Shown: piece after piece, positions 35,619 to 48,887 of the stretch
Layout of the letters: each line of letters starts with the position of its first letter
Position numbering within the stretch: position 1 is the stretch's first letter
From: Malachius bipustulatus
Lineage: Eukaryota; Arthropoda; Insecta; Coleoptera; Melyridae
DNA length: 64,000 bases
Direction of reading: 5' to 3'
Assembly: GCA_910589415.1 (NCBI GenBank)
Contig: OU342639.1
Location: 23,506,268-23,570,267, forward strand
Translations under genes and position numbers: made by a program
Notes under the pieces: model-generated
What the model was told of the DNA's origin: nothing
Databases searched by the model: none
Seen by the model: the letters and a program-made list of their open reading frames with translations, nothing else

Positions 35619-36814
35619 CAGGGTGCACCATGTATCCTTCTCTATATTGCTATCTCCTAACGCTAACAGATACAGGGTCGGTTAAACAAGTCTAAAGGAG
35701 CGCAATTTTGTGGCCATTTCGATTCCGTCGAGACATACAAGATATCTGTGACCGTTCCTGAAATATCCTGAAAAAACTGAAAAATCGAGATTTCTTATTT
35801 TTTCCTTATCTTTTTTATTATTGGAGATTAATGAATAATTTTTTGTGGGCTTACATAAGTCGTCAAAAGCTACACATCTGACATTTCAAAAATTTTCAAA
35901 GCCGACTAGATACCAGAATTTTCATAGTCAACTTTCGTTTTTCTTATGGCCACCATAGTGTTTTTTTATGTTGTTCGGTATAAAAAAATCATAAAAACAA
36001 AAAATTGTTAAACTTCAAAAAATAAATTAAACAATTTTTTATTCTTCTTTTTTCTTTACAATAAAGACACTTTTTTAGACCGAATTTCATAGATAAATTA
36101 AAAAACCATAAGGCAAGCACTATTTCGGCGTATTTTACAAATGTTGACGTTTTTCGACGATTTTTTATTAGGTTTATCTTTGAAAAACTAAGAATAAAAA
36201 TTTAAAAAATTTTTTTTTAAGTTTATTAATTTTTGGTTTCCATAATTTTTTTCATATCGAACGACATAAAAAAATAATATGGCGGCCATACGAAAAACGA
36301 AAGTTGACTGTGAAAACTCTTGGATCTAGTAGGCCTTGAAAATTTTTGAAACGTCAGATGGATAAGAGCTATCCATCTTAAATTAGAGAAAAGATGCGCA
36401 GTTTTGTGGCCATCTCGAATCCGTCAAAACATGCAAGATATCTGTGACCGTTCCTGAAATATCCTGAAACAACTGAAAAATCGAGATTTCTTATTTTCCT
36501 CATATCTTTTTTATTATTGGAAATTAATAAATAATTTATTGTAGGCCTACATAAGCCGTTAGCTCTTAACGGCTTATGTAGGCCTACAAAAAATTATTTA
36601 TTAATTTCCAATAATAAAAAAGATATGAGGAAAATAAGAAATCTCGATTTTTCAGTTGTTTCAGGATATTTCAGGAACGGTCACAGATATCTTGCATGTT
36701 TTGACGGATTCGAGATGGCCACAAAACTGCGCATCTTTTCTCTAATTTAACCGACCCTGTATCTCTTAGCGTTCAGGAGATAGCAATATAGAGAAGGATA
36801 CATGGTGCACCCTG
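35619..36814. mobile_element. foldback element B, rearranged relative of element A
   Basis: It has the same CAGGGTGCACCATG termini as 7555-8548, with TATA outside each end. The first ~750 bp follow element A through left arm, loop and most of the right arm. Then an extra inverted pair is inserted (36378-36750). It has no transposase. Confidence 0.75.
36378..36750. repeat. near-perfect 373-bp palindrome inside element B
   Basis: Arms of about 185 bp are near-perfect inverse copies around position 36564, with a 5-nt loop (CCGTTA-GCTCT-TAACGG). The arms match each other better than either matches the outer arms, pointing to a recent copying event. Transcription would give an almost perfect double-stranded RNA. 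Confidence 0.8.
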
Positions 36815-36929
36815 TATAATATAATAATAATAAATTAAAAACTACACAACTGTATCTATGAAGAATAACATTGAAAAAGAAAAATATATATAATTATTTA
36901 ACTTGTTCAGTTTAAAAAAAAAAAAAAGA

Positions 36930-37210
36930 ATCCGGTCTACAAAAGCTTTCCCTGGTCCAGTACTTTTGCACAGTGATCTGTTAACTGATCACCCGATACT
37001 CTCCTCGATATCCATGAACTGATTCTACCTGCACCATTTTCTTGTCAGCGTGGCTGTCTAACGCCTCGACAGATTCCTGGAATTTAATCCTATAGGTACG
37101 AGCCCAGCGCTTGTGTGACAGTACAACTACTGTCGGTGCTTATATAAATTATCTGCTCCGTGGCCTCAAGTACCTCCTCCATTGTAGATGCTTTTGAGGC
37201 TGGCGTATAA
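36930..37210 (-). pseudogene. possible RNase H remnant of a non-LTR element
   Basis: Minus-strand frames give TMEEVLEATEQIIYISTDSS and, after stops and a frameshift, FQESVEALDSHADKKMVQVE followed by HGYRGEYRVIS. These resemble the RNase H pattern of an Asp-Ser strand followed later by 'WVPGHxGIxGNExAD', but the key residues are worn away. Confidence 0.35.
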
Positions 37211-38229
37211 TAATACATAGTTCGGAAAACCTTCAAGGTTAATTCCAGAGGACTACAATCTCCTAAGTTCTTGTGCTTAGAATTAAAGTTCGGCTCAAAT
37301 TATTCCTGGTGACGTCACATTAAGTCTCCTGGGTTTTCTCCCTTTTCCCATTTCTTTCCCTTTCGGGAATTAGGGGGGAACTATATCCCTTTTTCTCTTT
37401 TTTAACTACAACTGACGTAACCTTTAGGTTATTAGGTTATGTTCTTACTTATCTCAAATCTTCAACTTTCTGGGTAAATGAAATGATAAAATAACTTGTC
37501 CCAAACCTGTATCATTATTTTGGTAGTCTTTTACTCTGAAATTACTTTGTTTTAAAGTCGACGTTGCTCGATGAAAACTTCGGAATTCGACATCCCTATT
37601 GGTCAAAATAACATTCCTGCACTGCGGTAAAACTTCAATTAATCTGTAGAAGTGAATCGTGAAAGATAGAGACCACACTCTGTTTGGTCTATATGGTCTA
37701 TTTGGTCTATCTATATCTTCATGATTCATTTTATCTTGAAAAAAGGGCGTTCTACAAGCGAAAATATCAATCTTTCCTTGAAAACCAGTGAACCAACCTG
37801 GGTAAGATCATGATTTTTCTATAAATAAATATTAACTACATTTTTTGTTTTTTTCAAGTTTTCAGAAATACCTAAAGTTTTGGTAAACCTTAATAGTTCT
37901 TGAAATTATCTTTACATTGTCAAGATTCAAGTATCTAACTTAATCTGTACCTTATCTATATGTGAAGAACAAATAAAACCTTCTTGCGCATCAATCGCAG
38001 AAATAGTGTATTTTTATGCGATTCAATTATGAATATTTTCACCGCTTTTTAAATGGGATTTCTGAAATTTTCCATAGTCAGGTCATATTAGCGTAGTGGT
38101 TTACTGAGAAAATTTCATTTCATTTAGTTTGGACACGTGCCTTAGAATGGATTTTTAAATTTAACAAAATAAAAAAAAATTGGCAAATTTAATTTTTTTT
38201 TCCTTTTCCTTTGTCCGCCACTGGCTAAC
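37211..38229. other. non-genic DNA
   Basis: No gene seen. A short GGTCTAT repeat (three units) lies near 37685-37713. Confidence 0.45.
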
Positions 38230-39475
38230 TTTACTTAAAAATACTATTCTTTACACTACCTTTAATAAATTCGCAAAAAGTGAAAGGGGAATTTTGAAAA
38301 CCGAAAATTTGAAATTTTAGAGGAATAAACATCATGTTAAAACTGTCTACTGGAAAAACTTCAGCTCAATTCCTTCAAAAAAGGCTAATAAACGGTTATA
38401 GATAGAAATTTAGCCATTTTTACCCTTTTCCTACCCACGCCACTGGCTTATTACTGAAAAATATGCAAATTTTACTGCATTAACTTAAATTTGTTTTTCT
38501 AACTTGCTTATAGGTAGGTAGGTATAGGGTTCAAATTTTGGCAATTTTTTCTAAAATTGAAAAGGCCGCCATTTTGAAACGACTCGATTTTACTCAAATA
38601 CAGAACCAGACGCTCCTTGCGGCTATCTTACTCATAAAAAAATTTCAGCCCCCTAGATTGAAAACTGCGACCAGAAACCGTGCCTCATAGACGGTTTTTG
38701 TTTTTAATTTGGAGGGACACCCTGTAGAAGTAACGCAGCTTTAGGAAATTTTTTTTACGAAAATGAAATGTCATTTCGAAGTTTCACAAGGGTAAAAAAT
38801 TTCGTTCACTAATCCTTAAATATGAAGCTACAGCAGCGGTTTTAAAATTTTACAGAAATAAACATCATATGAAAAAAATATTAATATCTTGGTCATTTTT
38901 CTTATTTACTTCTTGAAACTTTTAAGGGTTAAAGGATATTAGTGTACTTGCCTACTGTGAAAATTTCAGTTCAATTTCTTTAAAAATGAACTCATAAACG
39001 GTTATAGAAATTTAGACATTTTTACCCTTTTCCTACCCACGCCACTGGTTTAATAATATAAATAATGCCAATTTTATTGCTTTAATTCAAATTTCAAATA
39101 GTTTTCTTCCAATCTTGTTAATTTTATTTCAAAGTTTTATTGCCATCTTGCTCATACAGGGGCTCAAAAAATAGCAAATTTTCAAAAAATTCAAATGGCT
39201 GCCATTTTGAAACGGCTTGCCCGATTTTGCTCAAGTGCAATACCAGACCACTCCTTGTGAATATCTTACTCCCACAAAAATTTCAGCCTCCTAGATTGAA
39301 AACTGCGACCTGAAATGATACCACAAGAACCGGATTGCGGGAATTTTGAAGGGACACCCTGTAGAAGTGATTCGACTTTTGGAAATTTTTTCAACGAAAA
39401 TCTAACATCATTCCAAAGTTTTATAAGGATCCAAAATTTCGTTTACTAATCTTCAAAAATAAAGCTACAGGAGCG
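38230..39475. repeat. diverged tandem repeat, period about 630 bp
   Basis: Two long units, plus the start of a third, share AAATTT-AGGAATAAACATCAT-like words, ATTTTTACCCTTTTCCTACC, CCACGCCACTGG, GCCATTTTGAAACG, CTAGATTGAAAACTGCGACC and GGGACACCCTGTAGAAGT in the same order. Each unit ends in the ACACCCTGTA motif of TA-type elements, so this may be an array built from one transposon family. No intact coding frame is present. Confidence 0.65.
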
Positions 39476-39507
39476 TTTTGAAAATCGAAATTTCGCGTTT
39501 TTGGAGA

Positions 39508-39528
39508 AATATATATATATATATATAT
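39508..39528. repeat. (AT)n microsatellite
   Basis: A run of about ten AT dinucleotides. Confidence 0.9.
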
Positions 39529-42500
39529 CGTGGGCAGGTGAATTTTGGAAAACCACTTTTTCGTGATCTGGGGGTCATGATCGGTGGACATTTGATGAGT
39601 TTGGGTGATTTTCTAAAAGTGATGTCGTCCTCAATAGTGTATTTTTTTATTAAAAAATACACTAAAAAAAAAACTCCTGTTGGCGTCTTTGCTGATATCT
39701 TGGGTCCTTTTGAGTCACAACTCCGTGAAGACGTGCCATGTCCTGTATACTTCCTCCGAGGGTTGAACTTCCCCGTAGTGTTCATGACGTGTCTCGTGGG
39801 TCCTCCGTTTTTCAACACCATCCTCTACTTGTAACAAGGGAACCATTATTCCTGGGTTCGTTTTGAATAAGCAACTACGTCACCACGACCTCCCTACCTT
39901 TTGAAGTTGTACTGTTAGTTATATTCGAGGCTATATCATACAGATTATCAAAAGAGGTTAATGTTTTAAGCAGTGAGTGTGGATCAAATTAAACTATCTG
40001 AACATTGAAAATTAAAAAAAATTAAAATAAAAAATCGCCATATTTTTTTCTATTTGATATCTTTTAACGACACGAATTCAAACCAAACGAAATACCAATT
40101 CACGTATTTTGAGGAGCGATAAAAACAGTGATTTTTTCTTATAAAAAAATATTCAGTAATTTTTCTTAATTTTTGACCCCAATAAACTGTCATAGTAGGC
40201 CTTGATTCTATGTCTTAGAATGTATTGCCTTGTTCAAATGTACAATTTTTACACTTTTTTATTTTGAATTTTTTTTCAAATCGATGGGTGTGCTGGTTTT
40301 AAATGGGCCACACTGTACATTAAATATATTAAAGTTAAATAATTTGTAAAACAACAAAGCCCTTTTTCCTACTCTTATTGATTTGTTCACATACAATACT
40401 TACCTCAATTTTTTTAATAATATTTGTTCATATCTGTTTCATCATGCAATTATTTTTTTTATAAATATATTATGAGATAATTACTTCCCCCAATTTAATT
40501 ACCCATTCGTTCAGACGTTAGCTAAACTGCTGCTAAACTCTATTTTGAAGTTTAAAATATTTTTAAAGCAATTAAGACTCCTGGCATCCCATTACTTTGT
40601 CCTTTCGCTTTAAGTAGTGGGAGCTTAATAATAAATTTGAATTCAATTTTGAACTTCTCTATAATCTCTAGAATTTTAACCTAATTCGTTCCCGTTATAC
40701 TTTTTTTCAAACAACTAGTGTAAGCGAAGTGAAGTAAGTATTAAATAATAATAGAAAAACTTTGAAGACTATAAATAACAAAAAAAAAACAACAAATAAG
40801 CTACAATTTTAGCATAACAATATACCTTAAAATGTAACATTTGAGATTGCATCGATGCGAATGGTGAATCCTCTCACTCTCGAGACTTCGTCAATCTTTG
40901 TTCTTCTGTAAGAAAGTCATTACGGTGAAATAGGCTAGCTGTTACGGACTTTCAAACTTAGGACAAAATATTTCTTTCCTAAAAATATTAATAATTATGG
41001 AAAATTTTAAAAATAATGCTTTTGTGAGGTTATAATTATTATTCGATGTTCATAATTTCCTTTCTGATTCATTGAAATGCCATATCAGGGTAAATTTCAA
41101 GGTTGATATGTATGTCACCCTTGATGAAAGGCTGCTTGAACATGAAAGATCTGCTCCAGACAGAACTTAATAACGTTGTGATGAAAATTCCGATCACATA
41201 AAAAGTCAGCTTTCAGACTCTCCGTAATCGTGTAATCATATAGGTAACATGTAAGCAGCATGCCGCAGGTCTCACATGGAATGACACATGGTACTCGTAG
41301 GCACATTATTCATTATATTATGTACTTTGTAATTAAAACCAAATTAAACCCAATCCGACCCTTGCTGGGTTCTCAATTATTGTCTTAGGTATACCCGTCA
41401 CTAAGCTATCAGAACCTTTTGTTGTCTAAACAACGATAATTATAATTCAAATTTTGATTTCCTGATTAATTCGACAAATACCTACATACCTCAGTAATTA
41501 TACATGTAGGTATGTTTAAATTTACTCGGTGTCTGTTGTTGCTTGTTCATTCCATTGTTTTGTTGCAATACCGCCGAGTTACGATAATCAGATTGATGAA
41601 TACTCGAATATTTGGCTAATTAATTATTATTGAAGTTCACAAATATGAGATTACTATTTGTAAATAATAATCTGCAAATACATATATTATAAGTATGGTT
41701 GGAATATTTCGAATATTTTATTACGTCTACTTCGAAAACTGAATGAAAGTATCGTTTTCATTAAAACATCCAGGCGAGAACTTTAGTTAGAGTTGAAATG
41801 TCAGCTTTAAATTTTATATAAGTATCCGAACCCACGGGAACTCGTTGGAATTGCCATTCAGCCGAATCCCACCTCAAAGAACGGGAGAAGATATGGGGTC
41901 AAAGTTGAAAAAAGTCGTCAAATTATGTTTCTCAATGTTTCAGACCATTTTTAGAAAGTTGAAGACTGGTAAAGACCGTTAAGCCAGATTGTAATTTAGA
42001 AAATTTTTCTAGCCCTTTCATAGAGACGAGATGGGTTTTTAAGGTATAGAAAGAAGTATCGTTTCACTGGCTACGTTTCCTCATTTCATTTGAATTTCAC
42101 GGTATTTCCGTAATTTCACGGTATTCAATTTTATTTGAATAAAATTCTTTGCGAAAATTACATTGTTATTCGAATTGATTCTCCTGATAATTATCCACCG
42201 ATATGTGTAACGAAGTAGACTGCGAAAATTGTTTTCATTGGATTGTCACAGAATAAATATAATAATTGGTTTTACTTCGACTTCTTTTTATATATCATCA
42301 CAAAAGCGAGTATGCTTCTAGATGTATCTCGTATTCGTAAAGTAATTAAGACACATTTTTATCTCCTTAAATACTGTGTTTTCATATCTGATAAGCCGCA
42401 ATTTTAGTTAAACCCCACAACCCTGAACTTTCAGATCATATATCAGAAAACAAAATTTAACAATTCAAAAGGCATCGTGATTTCTCGGGGAATGCGGGCA

Positions 42501-43869
42501 TAAATATTATAGCCGCATGGCATAATTTAGCACTTCAAGAAAAGTCTAGACATTTTAGGACGTGGCAGCAGACAGCGTAAAAGCCGGTATTGAAGTACAA
42601 GGTGGTACAAAATAAAGTGTCCGGATGTTTTACCTCTCTCATTCTCAGGAGACTTTGATCTCGTGAAAATTTGATTCAGTGTAATGATGAACACGAAACT
42701 TTATAAAAAGTTTGCTTCAGAAATCGATTTGAAAAGTTTTAGGCACATGTGACATGAATGTGGTTTTGTTCGGTTACGAAGAACTCTAGTCAACTCTATT
42801 TCAAAAATTTCCATGATCAAAATAGTAAAACGTTTTTTATAGAAATTTAAGGGATAAATAAACCAAAAGGGCTGTTCTTCAAGCCATTTGAAACAAAATG
42901 GGATCATAAATAAAAATTTCGATAAAACTCTGCATTTCCTATGATTTGCTCCTTTTGCTTTTGTTAAATTTTACCGCTGCTCTACATCTTCTTAAAAAAT
43001 TTAGCCACATACTTTGAATAATATAAATAAATTGGGTCCACTACTGTCATATGTAGGTACATATGCATTGAAAGTCGCAAATACTGATCTTGTCAGATCC
43101 CTCTTCTAGATGCTCCTGATATCAATAAAAGAACCTTTCCTATTGTAACAAATTTTACACCTAATGGTCGCTTATGAAGTAAACTCAGATTTTATTAATT
43201 AATTATTACAGTTAATTAAAAAATAGTTTATTTATACAGACTAACTCCACCTACACTAGTCTAATTATTTATTTACCTTATGGTAAATAAACTCAGGCCC
43301 GTTTATTTCGAGTTGTAGATCGTACGCGTTATGACTTCAAACTGAAGAAGGTGGTCTGTTTATAGAAAACATTCCTCATTCCTCAGATTGTTCTAGATAA
43401 AAAATTACATAGAAGAGTCAATAGGTCTGCTCTTGCTGGAACCTTGCATCGAGACAGTTCCATCACACGCTTACTCAGTCCAGTAAATTCTGGAACATAG
43501 TTCCAGTTGTGTCGATTCTTTCTTTTTGAGAAGAGAAACTAGATCGACTATCCAGCTACATCGCGTATAGAGCCAGGCGTGAGTAAAGTGTTACATCAAC
43601 TTGTTCTTCCGAAAGTAAGTAGTGGTGGGACGCTCTTGAAAGGACGCTCTTCCACTAAACGCTAAACCTTATCCATTTTTTTTTATATAATTATTGAAAA
43701 TGCAAATGCACTGCAGGGAGATCCCTGATGCATGAGCGGACATGTCGATAGCGTTGGCTTTGAATCGTTGCAGGTTGTCTTAGTCAGGAAACACGCCCTT
43801 TGGAATGCTATTATTCCAAAGTATGCAGTTCTATACATGAAAAAAAATCTGAAATAGGGTGGTGGTAAA
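39529..43869. other. non-genic DNA
   Basis: Open frames on both strands at 39465-39834 overlap one another but show no known domain. A 12-bp hairpin (AGTGTATTTTTT/AAAAAATACACT) lies at 39637-39664. The rest is featureless. Confidence 0.4.
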
Positions 43870-44410
43870 TAGCTTTTCAGGTGTATAAAATTTCTATGCG
43901 CGGAAGAGTGTTCCAAGTATTTGAGAACCACTCCTCGCCTGACCATGATCATGCCAAGACATGTTCGCTCCGAGACTCACGTCAAGCAAACGAAGATATG
44001 TCGATGGAGGAAGCGAGTGTCCCGCCATCGCCATATCTGTCTCCAAAACGTTGGCCTTTATGGAGATGGAGAAGATGACAGGCTGGGTTTTCTTACCATT
44101 AAATTGAATTTGATTTCTATCGCCCCAAAGCTAGAATCTCTTGTCAATTTTTGTCAACTATTGAAATTTCTTGCTCTTTGCGAAAACGTGCGTCGATAGC
44201 ATGTTTTCGCATCCAAGGTATAAGAAAATAGCACTGTGCTGTCATCGGCTAAAATTTATATTGAGTTTTATGTTGTATCGAGCAAATCGTTGTTGTATAT
44301 AAGAAAGAGAATCGGCAATAAAATGGATCCCTCAGGTACGCCGGGATTTATGGAAAAGGTCTCAGAAAAAACTCCATCGACTGCCACCTGTGAGGAGCGA
44401 TCTACGCCAC
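43870..44410 (-). pseudogene. non-LTR reverse-transcriptase fragment
   Basis: The minus strand from 44408 reads DRSSQVAVDGVFSETFSINP, then GVPEGSILLPILFLIYNNDL, and after one stop ILADDSTVLFSYT. These are the RT 'GVPQGS-x-L-x-P-x-LF-x(2)-Y-x-ND' and 'ADD' blocks in the correct order and spacing. A further frame gives the MSWHDHV region ('LGVxLDxxLxWxxHV'). Stops and frameshifts make it dead. It resembles the CR1/jockey group. Confidence 0.72.
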
Positions 44411-46276
44411 AACCAGGAATTCTCAGACTTGCCATAAACCTGCATTTTTAACACCATCATCAATTCACTACTTCCATTTTTAACGAGACAATAATTAATT
44501 AATTTTGTAACAAAATAACCATTTTTTGGTAAAGAAATATTATTTCAAGTTTCTGCGCTCGCCAGTCAACGATATCGACCAAAACACACCAATAGAAAAG
44601 TGTGTCGAACAGAAAGAGAATGTACTTGGACAGTCAATTCATTGGAAATATCGTGACTTACTTGGCGCTTTGCAATCTATCGACTGAAAGTACTCCTTCC
44701 ATCATGCCATAGGGATTTTCCCAGAGATATCTGTAACTTACCACTTCATTCAAGACCCTTTATTGATGAAGCAATTGCTTTCTACCTCAATAAACAATTA
44801 GAGATGGAGTTAGTCGCATTAATTAATTTTTAAATTGGTTTTTAAATTTTTAATTGAGAAAGTTTTGGGCTTCTTCTTATCTACGTCTATGAACTTTTAT
44901 GCGAATTTTTTAGTTCCCAAAGTGGTCCTTCAGGAGCAATATAGAAAAGAATAACTCAAGAAAGAAACAGATGTAAACTTTACCTGCAACTTGATGTATT
45001 ATGACTTGAGGTAAATTATATCTGCACTGATATTCCTTCCACACACGCTTCATTGTTTAATGCTTAGTTTAATATTGGGTAATGTGTGTTACAGGCAGGA
45101 ATACAATCAGAGGTTCCGAATAATTGATTAGCTATTCCAATTCTGTTTTGTTTGCTCTTAAGCCTCGAAGGAATATTTAGGGACACCAATTTTGTAACTA
45201 ATTTGTATTGTTTAATTATGCCGTGTATGCCGAGGTAATATCCTGTCTTCTAATTTTTAATGCCGGTTTTATAATCGGTTATTTACAGTGAGTCGGCATG
45301 CATTGTAATGCCACTCAAAGAAAGAAATAATTTGTGTTTTAATTCTCCTAACCGTAGTGCTTTTGTGTACATAATATTTTTTGTTTTTCCGACTGACGCG
45401 TACACTAACGCGTTTTTATTTTTTTTATGGCTGTATATATGATATCGCAATGATATATATGTGGAATAAGAACGCATAAGGCACAAACATATAAACAAAG
45501 AAACATTCATTTTTATGTAGATGTATATAATCAATGCCCATAATTCTAAGGACCTCTGAATCCGCCGTTAATATATGCCTCCTCTCTTGACGTCCGCGCG
45601 TCAGACCTGTGTTCACTTACACATTTTGGGCATATACTTTCCTTTCTCCTGCACTCCTTTCCCACATGTCCTAACTTCCAACTCTGATAATATTTACATA
45701 ATCTACAAATATACAAGTTCTCCAGCCTATATACAAAACCCCTTTCTCTGCTATAATTCCATATGTAAACCGATCCTGCTCGGTTATGCCATTTATTCTC
45801 CCTTTCTTATCCTCACACTGCTCAATAAACTCATATCGCCTTGTAGTAATAATATTTTTCACCCCACTTTTTCAATAAAATCTTCTAAAGCGTCCAGAAA
45901 TATCATTTCACTACTGAATATTTCAATCTTAAAATTTTTGCGTCATTACAGTTTTCATGATCTAAAGTAGGTAGTTGCAGATCATCACGAAATATCTCAA
46001 TATTTCCTGTAAGTTCGCTGTACATCTTTTTTGTCTTTTTTTGGGGTGGAGGGGAAATTGGTCAGGATTGAAAGATTGAACAATCTGTTCTTATCTATTT
46101 CTTGAAGTTTGCCCATGTTGCTGACTTTGCCTTGCTGATATTTTTTTTAGTGTCTGTATTGCTGTCTTTTATTCTGCGTAAGCCTGTTTGTATTGCTTTA
46201 TAATGGTTTTGCACTTTTTCTTCAATCTTATACCTACATAGACCACAGACGTTATTACTACTTACTCTCAACTGAT
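44411..46276. other. non-genic DNA
   Basis: No recognisable feature. The open frame at 45575-45970 has no domain. Confidence 0.45.
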
Positions 46277-48028
46277 ATTCAGGAGGCCAAGCGGGTCTAC
46301 GAGGAAAACATAGCTAATTCAAATTCCAGCCTTAGATTTTATAAACACGTTCGCTCTACGCTCGGCTCTAGGGTGTCATTGCCTCTCTTGAGAAAGCCCT
46401 CAGGAGAGCTGACTGATTCGTATCTTGAATCGGCGGAGATATTGGCGGACAAATTTTGTTCCGTTTTTTCCCTTGAGCCATCTGGTTCCTGCCCGACCAT
46501 TAATGCTCCAAGAAAGCAACCACTCCTTTCGGATATTACGGTTTCAGTGGACGAAATTGAATCACTAATCTCCAGGCTGCCTGTTAACTCATCTCCCGGA
46601 GATGACGGAATAACCACTCTCATTCTTAAGAAGTGCTCCACTTCTATTTCGGCTCCCCTGTGTTCCGTGTTTCAGAGATCCTTTGATGATGGCAGGATCC
46701 CGACATAGTGGCGACATTCTATAGTGACCCCAATATTCAAGAAGGGCGACAAGGGAGACCATGACAATTACAGGCCAATTAGCCTTGTCTCCGTAGTAGC
46801 CAAGCTGGCTGAAAGGGTCTTCGTATCCAGACTTCTTTGAATTGTTACTGACAACAACTTGATATCTTCCGAGCAACATGGTTTCATGCCTGCTCGATCG
46901 GTTCTTACAAACCTGATGACATGCGTGAACGACTGGACTCGTGCCATCGATGACAGGCAACCCGTTGATGTCCTATACCTAGACTTTTCAAAAGCCTTCG
47001 ATAGGGTGCCAGTGCGTAGACTTGTTCACAAGCTGGATCATTTCGGTGTGCTATCACTGAAATGGCTGGAGGATTTTTTAACATCCAGAACTTTTTCTGT
47101 AAGGGTTGGATCTGATCTTTCCTCCATCAGACAGTCGGTTAGCGGGGTTCCGCAGGGCTCTGTCCTGGGACCAATTCTCTTTATTTTGTATATTTCTGAC
47201 CTGTCAACCTCTATTAGGTCTAAACATGCTTTTTTTGCAGATGATTTGAAGTTGTACGGCAATCCTCTTTCGGACACGCAAATTATTGTTAATGATTTGA
47301 CTGTGATCTCCGACTGGTGTCGCAAATGGCTTCTGCTTCTGAACCTCCAGAAATGCTGCGTGCTGCATATTGGACCTGACAATCCTCTAAGCGACTACAC
47401 TGTCAGTGGCCGTTTATTCACCAGTGTTACTGTTCATAACGATCTCGGTCTCCTGGTGTCCAACAATCTGTCCTGGTCTCAACAAATTTTATCCGTTTCC
47501 CGAAGATGTAACAGACTGCTTTATTTGATGGGCAAAGCGTTCCACGGCTGCTCCCCCAAAACTTTCGTTACCCTTTATAAAACATATGTTCGACCCATCT
47601 TGGAGCACGCCGGCCAGGTATGGTATCCCCAACTTGTCAGGGACGGGGAACTGCTGGAGTCAACTCAGAGACTGGCTACTAGAATTCCTTTTGGATGCAT
47701 ACGTCCTGGCTACCCCGAACGTCTGGCGATCTTGGGTCTTCCTTCTTTTGCTGACCGGAGGACTCGTGGAGATCTAATTACGACTTTCAGGGCGATTCGC
47801 GGACTCTTCGGTGTTGGCCTCTCGTTTATGTTCCCCCTCAGCGAAACGGGGCTTCGGGGGCATCAATTTAAGCTTGCTAAGGAGAGTTTTAGATCCCGAC
47901 TCAGACAAGAATTCTTGCCAAACCGAGTTTTTGAAGTTTGGAATCGACTACCTTCGGAGGTTGTCGGCGCTCCAAGCGTCGGTGCCTTTAAGCGTCACTT
48001 GGACGACTTTGGCCTATCATCTGGATAG
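46277..48028 (+). pseudogene. CR1/jockey-group non-LTR retrotransposon RT, 5'-truncated, two stops
   Basis: One reading frame carries a nearly full RT region. It opens with IQEAKRVYEENIANSNSSL and SAEILADKFCSVFS (pre-RT linker) and SSPGDDGITTLILKKC. FKKGDKGDHDNYRPISLVSV and SEQHGFMPARSV follow, then LDFSKAFDRV with the first catalytic Asp. SGVPQGSVLGPILF, then FFADDLKLY with the catalytic Asp pair, and a C-terminal thumb region ending FEVWNRLPSEVV complete it. There is no endonuclease (5' truncation) and no RNase H. Only two in-frame stops interrupt it, TAG at 46706-46708 and TGA at 46838-46840, with no frameshift, so decay is moderate. No endonuclease or Gag-like protein is encoded, so this is a dead-on-arrival copy. 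Confidence 0.88.
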
Positions 48029-48250
48029 GAGCTGTGTTGCGTGGTTGGCTGCCTTCGGTTAGATTGGGTAATTCATGTTCAACTTTACTTTTTCCCTCTT
48101 TTTTGCTCTCTATATTTTTGTGCATTTTACTTGTGTGAAAAACATTGTTAGGTATATATGTGGTATTTTCTTTTGTTTTTCATTGAGTCACATAGAATTG
48201 TTTCTTGACTCTTTTCAAATTGTAATAATAATAATAATAATAATATTATA
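48029..48250 (+). repeat. 3' UTR and (TAA)n tail of the non-LTR element
   Basis: About 190 nt of T-rich 3' UTR end in seven or eight AAT/TAA units (48222-48247). A simple-repeat tail is the normal 3' end of several non-LTR clades and marks the end of the insertion. A clear target duplication was not found. Confidence 0.7.
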
Positions 48251-48324
48251 ACGAAGACAGTTGCGAAAAATTCTGGATTTGTTTTGTTTATGTTCTCAAC
48301 AATTAATATGATAACACAGCTGTT

Positions 48325-48790
48325 TCAAGACAGTTCTCGCGGACATGACAGGAATGACATATTGCCATAATAAATCACATTCTACTAAATACAAAAGTGG
48401 CTCTGCGTTCTACGCATGTTTGATAACGCGTAGCTGAGATACGCCAGAGACTATGATTGCACCCCAGGGAACTATACAAGAACCGTCGCGGCTGGAGAGT
48501 CAGGTCAGTTGTAATTTGGGAGTTGATGAAAGCTGAAGTACCACAGAAGAGATAAGGAAGAGAGTGGAGTGATTGTGACAAGTGAATTGAAATCAAAGTG
48601 AAGAGCATAATAGTGGTTGTATTAATGTTGTCCGTGTGTGTAAATTGTAAATAAGGAGAACAGCTGATTATTTAGATTGGTATACTTTGTAAATTAATGT
48701 TCATTGATTTATATTATATTTGTAATTCGTGTTATGACTGGTTTAAATAAAGACCTTGTATTATTGTAAGACTTTTAATTTGTAAAATGA
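48325..48790 (+). repeat. dispersed LTR-like repeat, copy 2
   Basis: A diverged copy of 19845-20185, longer at the 3' end. It has AATAAAG near 48747 and the shared AACAGCTGATTATT block at 48660-48673. It starts about 80 bp after the non-LTR tail. Confidence 0.5.
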
Positions 48791-48887
48791 TAAAGTGTAA
48801 AACCGTAAAATATTCTCGTTTTTAGAATTGTTTCTTTTCATATTTGTGCGATCTCCTGGCGTCCACTAATAAACTGGGGCTGCTACT

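Noticed and set aside
39465..39834. Overlapping 118-codon open frames on both strands
   Set aside because: Neither shows a known domain. Both include the (AT)n tract and a T-rich hairpin, so chance openness is more likely.
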